A DNA stretch of 64,000 nt, taken from contig NZ_LUUB01000081.1 in the NCBI RefSeq assembly GCF_001641635.1, forward strand, positions 19,587 to 83,586, given 5' to 3'. Under the pieces are notes generated by a model. The model was not told the DNA's origin and did no database searches. It was given only the letters and a program-made list of their open reading frames with translations. This document shows positions 7,768 to 16,485 of the stretch, piece by piece. The translations under genes were made by a program, and so were the position numbers. Source of the DNA: Bradyrhizobium centrolobii. Lineage in GTDB: Bacteria > Pseudomonadota > Alphaproteobacteria > Rhizobiales > Xanthobacteraceae. The stretch's first letter is position 1; each line of letters begins with the position of its first letter.

Positions 7768-9221
7768 CGCCTGTTCGCGTCCTCGCAGTCGCCTCTGAAG
7801 TCTACCCCATCGTCAAGACCGGCGGCCTCGCAGATGTCGCCGGCGCGCTGCCGATTGCGCTGAAGGCGCATGGCGTCGAGATGCACACGCTGATGCCGGG
7901 CTATCCCGACGTGATGCAGATGCTTTCGGGCGGGGACGAAATCCGGCGCTGGCCGGATTATTTCGGCGGATCCGGCCGCCTGCTCGCAGGCTCGCGCGAC
8001 GGGCTCGATCTCTTCGTGCTCGACGTGCCTCATCTCTACGAGAGGCCGGGTAACCCTTACGTCACGGCCGACGGCGTCGACTGGCCGGACAACGGCGTGC
8101 GCTTTGCGGCGCTGTCGCGCGTGGCCGCGGATATCGGCCATGGGCTCGTCCCCGCGTTCGTGCCCGACATCGTGCACGCCCACGACTGGCAGGCGGCGCT
8201 CGCGCCCGCCTATCTGCACTATGACAACCGCCCACGGCCCGGCACCGTCATGACCATTCACAACATGGCCTTTCAGGGCAGGTTCGACCGCGAGCTGATC
8301 GGTGCAATCGGCCTGCCCTGGGGCTCCTTCGACGTCCGCGGCCTCGAATATTTCGGTGGCATCAGCTTCCTGAAAGCCGGCTTGCAATTCGCCGACCGCA
8401 TCACCACGGTGTCGCCGACCTATGCGCAGGAGATCCAGAGCGATGATGGCGGCATGGGGCTCGGCGGCGTCCTTCGCGAGCGCGCGGACGTCTTGAGCGG
8501 CATTCTCAACGGCATCGACATATCGGTCTGGAATCCAGAGACCGACCCGCACATCGCCTATCGCTTCAGCGCGAAGGAGCTGGCGTTCCGGGCTGCGAAC
8601 AAGGCCGCGCTTCAGCAGCAGTTCAATCTTAATTCCTCACCGGAGGTGCCTCTGCTTGGCGTGATCAGCCGTCTGTCGTGGCAGAAGGGCCTCGATCTCC
8701 TGCTCGAGGCTATACCGACCATTTTGAGCGAGGGCATGCAGCTCGCACTGCTCGGCAGCGGCGACCGCGATCTCCAGGACCGCTATCAGGCCGCCGCGCG
8801 TGCCAATCCGGGACGGATCGCGGTCGTGATCGGTTATGACGAGATCCTCGCCCATCTGATCCAGGCCGGCTCGGATGCGCTGATCGTGCCGTCGCGGTTC
8901 GAACCGTGCGGCCTGACCCAGCTCTGCGCGCTTCGCTATGGCGCCGTACCCATCGTCTCCCGCGTCGGCGGTCTCGAGGATACCATCGTCGATATCGGCG
9001 AGGCCGACTCGTCCGGCCACGATGCCACCGGCTTCAAGTTCGCACCCGTGACGGCGGAGGCCCTCGCGGGCACGCTGCGCAAGGCCAACACGACCTTCCA
9101 CGACAAGCTGACCTGGCGGCGGCTGCAACTGAGCGGCCTTTCCACCGACGTCTCATGGCGTAACCGGGCGGGCGATTATGCCGCGCTCTACCGCGGCCTC
9201 ATCGCCGCGCGCCGTCCGTGA
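7764..9221 (+). CDS. glgA: glycogen synthase (ADP-glucose)
   Basis: Transfers glucose from ADP-glucose to growing alpha-1,4-glucan; a GT5 family enzyme. The 485 residues are standard. The N terminus carries the KTGGLADV ADP-glucose loop (residues 18-25). HAHDWQAALAPAY and the C-terminal PSRFEPCGLTQLCALRYG block, with the catalytic E-x7-E region, are present. It starts inside the glgC stop (ATGA), giving tight coupling of substrate supply and use. No glgB or glgX is in the window. Confidence 0.97.
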   Translation: MTPVRVLAVASEVYPIVKTGGLADVAGALPIALKAHGVEMHTLMPGYPDVMQMLSGGDEIRRWPDYFGGSGRLLAGSRDGLDLFVLDVPHLYERPGNPYVTADGVDWPDNGVRFAALSRVAADIGHGLVPAFVPDIVHAHDWQAALAPAYLHYDNRPRPGTVMTIHNMAFQGRFDRELIGAIGLPWGSFDVRGLEYFGGISFLKAGLQFADRITTVSPTYAQEIQSDDGGMGLGGVLRERADVLSGILNGIDISVWNPETDPHIAYRFSAKELAFRAANKAALQQQFNLNSSPEVPLLGVISRLSWQKGLDLLLEAIPTILSEGMQLALLGSGDRDLQDRYQAAARANPGRIAVVIGYDEILAHLIQAGSDALIVPSRFEPCGLTQLCALRYGAVPIVSRVGGLEDTIVDIGEADSSGHDATGFKFAPVTAEALAGTLRKANTTFHDKLTWRRLQLSGLSTDVSWRNRAGDYAALYRGLIAARRP

Positions 9222-9272
9222 CGCATTTCGACTGACGCATCACCATCGTCGAATCCGTGCTATAGAGCCGGC

Positions 9273-9533
9273 ATGGAACCCTTCGCGATCAAGCTGCTCG
9301 GCTTTGCCGCAGCAACCTGCACCACCGTCGCTTACGCGCCGCAATTCATCAAGGTCTGGAAGACCCGCTCGGCCGGGGACATCTCGCTCGGCATGTTCCT
9401 GGTCATGGTGCTGGGCTTGGCGCTCTGGCTCATCTATGGCCTGCTCAGCGGCGACGCCCCACTGGTCGCCGCCAACGCCATCACCATGGTGCTCGCCGGC
9501 GGCATCTTGTTCATGAAGCTGAAATACGGGTGA
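9273..9533 (+). CDS. SemiSWEET sugar transporter (PQ-loop, MtN3 family)
   Basis: An 86-residue protein with three predicted spans, the half-unit that dimerises to form a bacterial SWEET pore for bidirectional sugar movement. The first span carries the PQ motif in AYAPQFIKVWKTRSAGDIS, followed by MFLVMVLGLALWLIYGLL and NAITMVLAGGILFMKL. The family has been studied in Bradyrhizobium. It follows glgCA by about 50 bases on the same strand, so co-expression with glycogen genes is possible. The substrate, sucrose or glucose, cannot be read from sequence. Confidence 0.88.
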   Translation: MEPFAIKLLGFAAATCTTVAYAPQFIKVWKTRSAGDISLGMFLVMVLGLALWLIYGLLSGDAPLVAANAITMVLAGGILFMKLKYG

Positions 9534-9545
9534 GCTTGCGCGATA

Positions 9546-9624
9546 CGTAGGGCGAGTTAGCAGAAGGCGTAAGCCCCTAACTTCACTCGCGGCTCCATGG
9601 CGGATTATGCTAATCCGCCCTACG
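9546..9624. repeat. short palindromic intergenic element
   Basis: A 79-base element bounded by imperfect inverted ends, CGTAGGGCGAGTTAGC at the left against GCTAATCCGCCCTACG at the right, 14 of 16 positions complementary. It fills the gap between convergent genes. Such CGTAGGGCG-ended units look like a dispersed REP/MITE-type family, though other copies were not seen in this window. Confidence 0.6.
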
Positions 9625-9627
9625 AAT

Positions 9628-10422
9628 TCACCCGAACACATAAGACGCCATCGCGACGTTCGCGACTTCGTCGACGAAGATGCGCTGGCCGACATCACTG
9701 CCGGCGGCACCGGCGGCCACCATCAGCGGAAGCAGATGATCCTCGCGCGGATGCGCAAGGCGCGCACTCGGTGCATTCTGCCAGTCCACCAGCATGGCGT
9801 TGCGGCGCGCCGCATCCGGCTGGCTGATGGCTTCGTTCAGATAGGCTTCGAACTCATATGAGACCGGCTTCGATTCCGGCCGTCCGAAGCCGCGCATGTT
9901 GTGATAGGTGAGCCCGCTGCCGATGATCAGGATGCCCGCATCGCGCAGCGATGCGATCGCCTCTCCGACCCTGACGTGTTCGGCCGCGTCATAGCCCGAC
10001 CTCAGCGACAACAGCACGATCGGCATGTCGGCGTTGGGGTACATCAATCCGAGCGGCACGAAGGTGCCGTGATCGAATCCCTGATTGGCGTCTTCCCGAC
10101 AATCGAGGCCGGCGCGCGCGAGCAGCGCCTTGACCTCGGCTGCGAGTTCGGGCTGACCCGGCGCGGGATATTTCAGATGATAGGTGTGCTCGGGGAAGCC
10201 GTAATAATCGTACACCATCGGCGGATGCGCCGACGTCGACACGGTGAACGCGTCGGCCTCCCAATGGCCGGTGATGACGAGCGCGGCCTTGGGCTTTGCC
10301 GGTAGAAGCTGCGGCAGGCGGCTGAACTCCTGCGCGGTCTTGGCATATTGCACCCGCCTGTCCTCCATGAACGGCCAGGGACCGCCGCCATGCGACAGAA
10401 AGAAGGTTGGAAATCGCGTCAT
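9628..10422 (-). CDS. DODA-type (class III extradiol) dioxygenase family protein
   Basis: A 264-residue LigB-superfamily enzyme of the DODA/YgiD group, which opens catechol-type rings such as DOPA using Fe or Zn. Metal and active-site His candidates are in SHGGGPW (near residue 11), ITGHWEAD, FDHGTFVPLG and HPREDHLLPL. The order and spacing match the family. The ATG at 10422 fits the MTRFPTFFLSHGGG start. It is a single gene, convergent with the SemiSWEET gene across a palindromic repeat. The real substrate is unknown. Confidence 0.88.
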   Translation of the reverse strand: MTRFPTFFLSHGGGPWPFMEDRRVQYAKTAQEFSRLPQLLPAKPKAALVITGHWEADAFTVSTSAHPPMVYDYYGFPEHTYHLKYPAPGQPELAAEVKALLARAGLDCREDANQGFDHGTFVPLGLMYPNADMPIVLLSLRSGYDAAEHVRVGEAIASLRDAGILIIGSGLTYHNMRGFGRPESKPVSYEFEAYLNEAISQPDAARRNAMLVDWQNAPSARLAHPREDHLLPLMVAAGAAGSDVGQRIFVDEVANVAMASYVFG

Positions 10423-10580
10423 GGATGTCGGCTCGTCTGTTTCGCAACATGCGCGTGTCTCACCCGCGCCAGGGCGGTGAGCATAGGCAAACCCGTATGG
10501 TTAGCAAGCCGTTAACGATTTGCCGCCCAAAATCCCTGATGTGGCCGAAGCACTCGGCCAGAAGACAAGCAGGACGTAAG

Positions 10581-10760
10581 ATGAGGAAGTTTTCGCTGGG
10601 GGACGTCGTCAACAGTGACAAGGGCCGCCGCGGCGTCGTCCGCGCCGCCTTCAAGTCGAGGGAGGGCCAGCAGTTCTACGCCGTCGAGAAGGACGGCGCG
10701 ATGGACTATCTGGAGGAAGACCGGCTGACGCCGGCGCCCCGCGTCGAACTCGCGGCATAA
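10581..10760 (+). CDS. small conserved-type protein, SH3/KOW-like
   Basis: A 59-residue basic protein, MRKFSLGDVVNSDKGRRGVV at the start. The pattern of a G-D-V-V turn, a charged loop and a strand, then FYAVEKDGAMDYLEEDRL, resembles small SH3-like or KOW-type folds that bind nucleic acid or protein. An AGGACG-like site precedes the ATG; the longer upstream frame lacks protein-like composition. It is single and unlinked to its neighbours. I do not recognise a named family. Confidence 0.65.
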   Translation: MRKFSLGDVVNSDKGRRGVVRAAFKSREGQQFYAVEKDGAMDYLEEDRLTPAPRVELAA

Positions 10761-10824
10761 ATTCAACTCCCCGTTCAGGACTCTAAAGCGTGATGAAATT
10801 AGGTTCGGTCGGCTGTCCGGGGTC

Positions 10825-11038
10825 CACCTCTCCCCAGCGGGGAGAGGTCGGATTGCGTGTGGCGATGCGAAGCATCGTCCAGTGCAATCCGGGTGAGGGG
10901 CCGCAGCGCTCAGTGAGACTGTAACCCCTCACCCGGATCGCATCTTTCGATGCGACATAGCCGAAGCACCGCTTCGGCGTCCTTTAATTCAAGAACGGCC
11001 GCCAAAGGCGGCCTATGCCTCTCCCTGCGGGAGAGGTG
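10825..11038. repeat. compound palindromic repeat (CTCTCCCC...GGGGAGAG type)
   Basis: The stretch fills most of the 324-base gap after the small basic protein. Its left end has the hairpin CCTCTCCCCAGCGGGGAGAGG. The inner part has an inverted pair around GCAATCCGGGTGAGGGG and CCCCTCACCCGGATCGC, and the right end has CTCTCCCTGCGGGAGAGG. The same building blocks recur at 12641, 42401, 53736 and 61137, so it belongs to a dispersed family. Confidence 0.75.
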
Positions 11039-11084
11039 TTCTGAGTTCTCGGCTCGCATCGATTCAACCAAAACTCATTCCGCT

Positions 11085-12554
11085 TTAGTGCGCGAAGTGG
11101 TCCAGACGCTCCGACCAGGGGTCGTCGCCGCTTGCGATGCGATCATTCGTGATCAGCAGGATGCGATCGTCCTTTGCGGCCGCATCCCAGTGCGGCAGAT
11201 CAGGGCCGTTGGGGTCGCCGGTCCTGGCGAAGTTGATCCAGTAGGCGCGCAAGCGGCTCGCGATCTCGCGATCCCGTCGCGTGAACATGCCGGCACCGGG
11301 CACGCCCTCCGCGCCGAAGATGAACTGCAGCTCACGGCCGTGCCCCTCCTCCGGACTTCCGCGCCGGGCTTCGGGGATGTAGGCGAAGCGATAGCGAAAC
11401 GTCGGCGCGCCGCTTGCAGCATGCAGGCGCGCCAGCATCCTCACCGGCTCGGAGAAGACCTTGTCGGTGTAGAACCGCGCCGCGAGGTCCGGCGATCTCG
11501 CGACGTCTGGATAGAGCTTGCGCAGCTCATCGATGCCACCGCCAGATGACGCAAGCTCTTCCTTGATATCGAGCTCGCCGCCGAACCGCGTCTCGTCGTC
11601 GTTCGAGCCGATGATCAGGGGAATGCGGCTTTCGTGTCCGCTCGCAAAGCCAGCAGCGATATCTTCTGTCGCCAGGATTCCATCGATCATCGGCAGGAAG
11701 CTACGGGCGGATATTGCGAGCAGTTTCTTTTCGGCGGCAAGCAGCTGTCCGGGCTCGATCGCGCGCGGATCGACTTCCTTGCCGTTCCGCCCGAGCGCCG
11801 CGACGAATTGCCGGCCGACGGCCTCCGCCTCTTGCGGCGAACGCAGGCGCACGCGTCCGGGGACCGATTGAAGGATGGCTTTCTGGAACAAGCCCTGGGC
11901 TTGTCCGCAAAGCATCAACAGCGCGATCGACGTCGCGCCTGCGCCGCTGCCGAACAGGGTGACGTTGCTTGGATCGCCGCCGAACGCTGCCATGTTGTTG
12001 TGGACCCAATGCAGCGCCGCGATCTGGTCCATCAGCCCGAAATTGCCGGAGCCGCCGTCCGGCACCGCGGGATGCGTGATCCAGCCGAGCGCACCGAGGC
12101 GATAATTCACGGTCACCACGATGAGGCCGGCCTGCGCGAGCTTCGCGCCGTCGAACAGTGCATCGTTGGCAGTGCCCGTGAAGAAGGCGCCGCCGTGTAT
12201 GAACACCATCACCGGCAGCGGTCCGTCGACCCCGAAGGGGCGAAACACGTTGAGCGTGAGGCAATCCTCGCTCGCGCCCGGCAGCGACGGCTGGAGACAA
12301 GGCGCGCCGTAGTCATAGGCGGTGCGCATCTCCGAGCTCTCGGGCGTTGCCTGCGGCGGGCGCCAGCGTAGCGGGCCGACCGGCGGCTCCGCGTAGGCAA
12401 GCCCCTTGAAGGAGGCGACCTCGCCTTCGACGGCGCCGAGCATCTGTCCTTCGCGCGTGAGCGCAAACGCAAACTGTCCGACCGCCTGGGCCAGGCCGGG
12501 GCCAGCGCAGCAAAGGAGAGCGGAAGCCAGAGCGAGCGCAGGCAAGGACCGCAT
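11085..12554 (-). CDS. type-B carboxylesterase-family protein, catalytic Ser apparently replaced
   Basis: A 489-residue exported protein with a signal peptide (to about residue 23, AQA) and the carboxylesterase/cholinesterase fold. YAEPPVGPLRW, SEDCLTLNVF, VFIHGGAF (oxyanion loop, residues 118-124) and NYRLGALGW are all present. The family's nucleophile elbow FGESAGG is here F201-G-S-G-A-G-A, so the position of the catalytic Ser holds Gly204 and a Ser sits one residue early. The expected acid (Glu321 in NDDET) and His405 (GHGREL) are kept. It is therefore either an inactive homologue or one using a shifted Ser. It stands alone between two palindromic repeat blocks. Confidence 0.85.
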   Translation of the reverse strand: MRSLPALALASALLCCAGPGLAQAVGQFAFALTREGQMLGAVEGEVASFKGLAYAEPPVGPLRWRPPQATPESSEMRTAYDYGAPCLQPSLPGASEDCLTLNVFRPFGVDGPLPVMVFIHGGAFFTGTANDALFDGAKLAQAGLIVVTVNYRLGALGWITHPAVPDGGSGNFGLMDQIAALHWVHNNMAAFGGDPSNVTLFGSGAGATSIALLMLCGQAQGLFQKAILQSVPGRVRLRSPQEAEAVGRQFVAALGRNGKEVDPRAIEPGQLLAAEKKLLAISARSFLPMIDGILATEDIAAGFASGHESRIPLIIGSNDDETRFGGELDIKEELASSGGGIDELRKLYPDVARSPDLAARFYTDKVFSEPVRMLARLHAASGAPTFRYRFAYIPEARRGSPEEGHGRELQFIFGAEGVPGAGMFTRRDREIASRLRAYWINFARTGDPNGPDLPHWDAAAKDDRILLITNDRIASGDDPWSERLDHFAH

Positions 12555-12640
12555 CTTGGGGGATCTCGATGCGCGGAATGGTTCCCTAAGAGGTTACGTC
12601 CGCCACCTGCGGCGAAGCAAGCCTCACGCGGTAGTCTTAC

Positions 12641-12781
12641 CTCGCCCCGCTTGCGGGGAGAGGTCGGAATGCGCGCGGAACGCGCGGATTCCGGGTGAGG
12701 GGGACTCTCCACGAGTCCAACTGTCACCGTCCCTGTGGAGACTCCCCCTCACCCCAACCCTCTCCCCGCAAGCGGGGCGAG
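12641..12781. repeat. palindromic repeat with perfect 21-base terminal inverted repeats
   Basis: Bases 12641-12661 and 12761-12781 are perfect reverse complements, each itself a hairpin around CCCCGCTTGCGGGG. The middle has GGGTGAGGGG and CCCCCTCACCC facing each other. It shares these modules with the elements at 10825, 42401, 53736 and 61137. Confidence 0.85.
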
Positions 12782-12830
12782 GGAGCGCATCGTCATCGCG
12801 GCCACAGCTCAACTTGATCGCGTCACGAGC

Positions 12831-13040
12831 TTAGTTGCCCTTGCTGGTGAGGTCCGCCAGCGCGCGACGCGCGACGATGCCGAGCTCACCGAGCGTGGCG
12901 TGTCCGGATTGCGCCGCATCGATCAGGCGCTCCGCGATGAACCTGCGGCTGTCGTGATCGCCGCCGTGCGGCAACTGGCGGCACGTCTCCTCCAGGACGA
13001 CGTCCATGTTGGCTTTGGTTCGCTCAGTCAACTCGGTCAT
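12831..13040 (-). CDS. small conserved-type hypothetical protein (69 residues)
   Basis: A short soluble protein, mostly helical, starting MTELTERTKANMDVVLEE and ending ARRALADLTSKGN, with an internal RRFIAERLIDAAQSGHATLGELG segment. The amphipathic helices and gap-free high-G+C codon use look genuine. The upstream extension from 13112 has a Cys-rich, unlikely composition, so the ATG at 13040 is preferred although its ribosome site is weak. No family recognised. Confidence 0.6.
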   Translation of the reverse strand: MTELTERTKANMDVVLEETCRQLPHGGDHDSRRFIAERLIDAAQSGHATLGELGIVARRALADLTSKGN

Positions 13041-13272
13041 GGCGCTCGTTACGCATGGACAACGGAGACAGCATACACAGAAGGTATCGGCCTGATTAGT
13101 CCGGAAAATCACGCATACGGCGCCGTTGTGCGCCGCGATGCGTGTATCGCCGCACCATTTGCGTTGCCGCCGTGCCGCCGCAAACGGCTACCGAAGATTG
13201 AATTTGCTCTGATGACAAGCCGAGCCTGCGGCGCTAGCCTGCCGGCAAAACAAAATGCACGGGAGGAATGCC

Positions 13273-15963
13273 ATGCCTGACGCAATGGTCGATGCACGTG
13301 CTTCTGGCGCGGCGAACGAAGCCACCCAGCAGGTCGATGTCGCCGTGGTCGGCGCCGGCTTCGCCGGCCTCTATCTCCTGCATCGCCTGCGCAAGGCCGG
13401 CTTCACGACGGTCGCCCTGGAAGAGGCCGGGGACGTCGGCGGCACCTGGTACTGGAACCGCTATCCCGGCGCGCGCTGCGATATCCAGACCATCGACTAC
13501 AGCTACACCTTCGATCCGGAACTCGAGACGGCCTGGACCTGGTCGGAGAAATACGCGACCCAGCCGGAGATCCTGCGCTATCTCGGTTTCGTCGCCGACC
13601 GCTACGATCTGCGTCGCGACATCCGCTTCAGGACCAAGGTCACGGAAGCCAAGTGGGACGAAGCGGCCGAACGCTGGCGGCTCACCACCGACCATGGCGC
13701 GTCCGTCTCCTGCCGCTATTACATCATGGCGACCGGATGCCTCTCCGCGCCAAAACCGCCGGAGATCGACGGCGTCAAGGACTTCGAGGGCGAGGTCTAT
13801 TTCACCGGGCGCTGGCCGCATAGCGGGGTCAACCTTGCCGGCAAGCGCGTCGCGGTGATCGGCACGGGCTCTTCCGGCATCCAGTCGATCCCGCTGATCG
13901 CCGAGCAGGCCGCGCATCTCACCGTGTTCCAGCGCACGCCGAATTTCGCGCTGCCCGCGCATAACGGGCCGGCACCGGACGAGCGCATGAGCCTGTTGCA
14001 GGGCGACCGCGCCGCCTATCGCGAGCAGGCGCGCCAGTCGATGACAGGCGTCCCCTATCCGCAGCAGATGGCCGTGAGCTGGCAACTGAGCGACGCAGAA
14101 CGTCGCCTGCGTTTTGAGGAGGCGTGGGGCAAAGGCGATCTCGTCTACATCCTGACGCAGCTCTGGGCCGATCAGGGCGCCGACCTCGACGGCAACAACA
14201 TCGTCTCGGACCTGATCCGCGAGAAGATCCGCGCCGCAGTCAAGGACCCCGAAACCGCCGCAGCGCTCACGCCGCACGACCATCCCTTCGGCGCAAAGCG
14301 TCCCTGCCTCGATACCAACTACTACGCGACCTACAACCGGCCGAACGTCACGCTGGTCAATCTGCGCCAGGAGCCGATCAAGGCAATCACCGCTGACAGC
14401 ATCTCGACCGACAAGCGCAGCTTCGACGTCGACGTGATCGTGTTCGCGACCGGCTTCGACGCCATGACCGGTGCGATCCGGGCCGTGCATCCGATCACGG
14501 GACGCGGCGGCAAATCGCTGTCCGACGTCTGGGCGCAGGGACCACAGACCTATCTCGGGCTCACGGTCGCGGGCTTCCCGAACTTCTTCATGATCACGGG
14601 ACCCGGCAGCCCGTCGGTGCTGTCGAACATGGCGGTGTCGATCGAGCAGCATGTCGACTGGATCGTCGACCGGCTCGCAGCACTGCGCGACGCCGGCTTC
14701 TCTACGATCGAGGCCACCGATGCGGCGCAGGCGGGCTGGGGCCAGCATATGGCCGACTGTTCGATGCTGACGCTGCACCGGCTCGCCAACACCTGGTACA
14801 CGGGCGCCAACGTGCCCGGCAAGGTGCACGCCCTGATGCCCTATACCGGCGGCGTCGGCCCCTACCGCAGCATCTGCGACGAGGTCGTCAGCCGCGGCAT
14901 GCTCGGCTTCAAGCTCACCGGCGCTGGCGGCGCCGCGCAGTGCAATGACGGCGAAGTGGTGCGCCTGCAACCGGATGTGCGGCTGGTGCTGAATCTGCTC
15001 GGGCAGTTGAACCTGCCGCCGATCGAGTCGATGGGCGCACTCGGCGCCCGCGCTTTCGTCAACGAGTTCAACAAGAGCCGTCCAGCGGGACGGCCTATCG
15101 GCGAAATCGTCGACGGCACCCTGCCCGGCAGCGACGGTCCGCTGCCCTATCGCCTCTACCGGCCGGCAACGCCGGGGCCGCATCCGGTCGTGGTCTATTT
15201 CCATGGCGGCGGCTGGGTGCTCGGCGACGAGCAGTCCGATCATCCGTTCTGCCGCGACATGGTGCGGCGGACCGACATGATCTTCGTCAGCGTCGGCTAT
15301 CGCCACGCGCCCGAGCACCGCTTCCCGACTGCGGCCGAAGATGGCTATGCGGCGACGCGCTGGATCGCGGAGCACGTGGCAGAGCTCGGCGGCACGCCCG
15401 GTGCCGTGCTGGTTGCGGGCTGGAGCGCCGGCGGCAACGTCGCCGCCGTCACCTGCCAGCTCGCGCGCGACCGCGGCGGCCCGGAGATCGCCGGCCAGCT
15501 CCTGATATGCCCGGTCACCGACTGCACCTTCGACCGCCCGTCCTACAATGACAATGCGACCGGCTATTTCCTGACGCGCTCGCTGATGTACTGGTTCTGG
15601 GACCTCTACTGCTCGCCGGCCGACCGCACCAATCCGCGCGTCTCGCCGCTGCGCGGCCAAGTCGCGGGCCTGCCGCCGGCCTTCATCGTCACCTGCGAGT
15701 TCGATCCCCTGCGCGACGAAGGTATCGCCTATGCTGAGGCACTCTCCGCCGCCGGCGTTCCGGTCGAGCAGCTCAAGGCACGCGGCCATTTCCACTCGTC
15801 CTTCACGATGGTGGACGTGGTGATCACCGGCGTGCAGGGCCGGGTGCAGATGGCCGAGGCGTTGCGACGCTTTGCCGGGCTTCCGCCGGAGGTGCGGCGT
15901 GGCGACGAGAACAGCCACGATCATGCGAGCCCGGGGCACAAGATCGCGGCGGCCGCGAGCTGA
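13273..15963 (+). CDS. Baeyer-Villiger-type flavin monooxygenase fused to an alpha/beta-hydrolase (HSL-type esterase)
   Basis: An 896-residue two-enzyme fusion. Residues about 20-510 are a class B flavin monooxygenase with the FAD motif GAGFAG (28-33), the Baeyer-Villiger fingerprint GGTWYWNRYPGARCD (56-70) and the NADPH motif GTGSSG (197-202). Residues about 600-890 are a hormone-sensitive-lipase type hydrolase with HGGG at 644-647, the GWSAGG elbow (Ser718), Asp811 and His839/841. A ketone oxidised to an ester could be cleaved at once by the second half. The fingerprint FxGxxxHxxxWP reads FEGEVYFTGRWP, with Phe177 where His is usual. GGGAGG before 13273 fixes the start. A terminator follows. 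Confidence 0.92.
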   Translation: MPDAMVDARASGAANEATQQVDVAVVGAGFAGLYLLHRLRKAGFTTVALEEAGDVGGTWYWNRYPGARCDIQTIDYSYTFDPELETAWTWSEKYATQPEILRYLGFVADRYDLRRDIRFRTKVTEAKWDEAAERWRLTTDHGASVSCRYYIMATGCLSAPKPPEIDGVKDFEGEVYFTGRWPHSGVNLAGKRVAVIGTGSSGIQSIPLIAEQAAHLTVFQRTPNFALPAHNGPAPDERMSLLQGDRAAYREQARQSMTGVPYPQQMAVSWQLSDAERRLRFEEAWGKGDLVYILTQLWADQGADLDGNNIVSDLIREKIRAAVKDPETAAALTPHDHPFGAKRPCLDTNYYATYNRPNVTLVNLRQEPIKAITADSISTDKRSFDVDVIVFATGFDAMTGAIRAVHPITGRGGKSLSDVWAQGPQTYLGLTVAGFPNFFMITGPGSPSVLSNMAVSIEQHVDWIVDRLAALRDAGFSTIEATDAAQAGWGQHMADCSMLTLHRLANTWYTGANVPGKVHALMPYTGGVGPYRSICDEVVSRGMLGFKLTGAGGAAQCNDGEVVRLQPDVRLVLNLLGQLNLPPIESMGALGARAFVNEFNKSRPAGRPIGEIVDGTLPGSDGPLPYRLYRPATPGPHPVVVYFHGGGWVLGDEQSDHPFCRDMVRRTDMIFVSVGYRHAPEHRFPTAAEDGYAATRWIAEHVAELGGTPGAVLVAGWSAGGNVAAVTCQLARDRGGPEIAGQLLICPVTDCTFDRPSYNDNATGYFLTRSLMYWFWDLYCSPADRTNPRVSPLRGQVAGLPPAFIVTCEFDPLRDEGIAYAEALSAAGVPVEQLKARGHFHSSFTMVDVVITGVQGRVQMAEALRRFAGLPPEVRRGDENSHDHASPGHKIAAAAS

Positions 15964-16044
15964 CCGGCAGCGGACGCCGGGAACCATCTCCCGGCAGCCG
16001 CGTTAGAAGTTTGTGGCATTGAGATGCAGCGATAGGTGTGTGGG

Positions 16045-16082
16045 CCCCGGCACGCAAAGCACGCGTGCGGGGGTTCTTTTTT
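16045..16082 (+). terminator. rho-independent terminator after the monooxygenase-esterase gene
   Basis: CCCCGGCACGC at 16045-16055 pairs with GCGTGCGGGGG at 16063-16073 with one mismatch, followed by TTCTTTTTT. It lies 80 bases after the stop codon and just before the next small gene. Confidence 0.7.
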
Positions 16083-16099
16083 GCCTGAGGGGGAAAACG

Positions 16100-16375
16100 A
16101 TGGGGGACTCGCCTTTCAGGGATTCCAAGGTCAACTTCGGCGCAGCCGCCGTGCTGCACAAATGGCCCTCGCTCGGAAATCAGCGACGGCCGGATCGTAC
16201 CTCCTACCCGGTGATCGAAGGCACGCTCGACCAATGCATCTCGGCCTTCATGGACAAGCCTGCCGCGACACGGCATCTCTATGATATCCACGCCACGCCG
16301 CAGCCGCCGCTGGTCACGGCGATCCTGTCGCCCGAGCACATCGCCGAACTGTCGCGCTTACGGGAATTTCTCTGA
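16100..16375 (+). CDS. hypothetical protein (91 residues)
   Basis: Starts MGDSPFRDSKVNFGAAAVL behind a GAGGGGG Shine-Dalgarno. The middle (IEGTLDQCISAFMDKPAATRHLYDI) and the C-terminal SPEHIAELSRLREFL look like helices of a small soluble protein. It begins 18 bases after the terminator at 16045-16082, so it may rely on read-through or a promoter within the hairpin region. No family recognised. Confidence 0.55.
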   Translation: MGDSPFRDSKVNFGAAAVLHKWPSLGNQRRPDRTSYPVIEGTLDQCISAFMDKPAATRHLYDIHATPQPPLVTAILSPEHIAELSRLREFL

Positions 16376-16428
16376 TCGCGTGCCGCGGCCGTCGTTTACA
16401 CGACGTACGACAAGCTTTCGTGACAGTA

Positions 16429-16454
16429 GGAACCTTATCCCGGCACTTCCCGTT
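16429..16454 (+). promoter_or_regulatory. candidate EcfG-type general stress promoter
   Basis: GGAAC at 16429-16433 and CGTT at 16451-16454 are separated by 17 bases, the consensus of the alphaproteobacterial general stress sigma factor EcfG. The predicted start of transcription would lie about 25 bases before the ATG at 16486. One such match is expected by chance in a window this size, so position is the main support. Confidence 0.5.
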
Positions 16455-16485
16455 GTTGCTGATCGAAAAGGCGTGAGTGCCTGCG

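Noticed and set aside
13234..15987. A 917-codon open frame on the minus strand opposite the monooxygenase-esterase gene
   Set aside because: It is the antisense shadow of a G+C-rich gene: His/Arg/Ala-rich, no domains, no ribosome site, while the plus strand has full conserved motifs.
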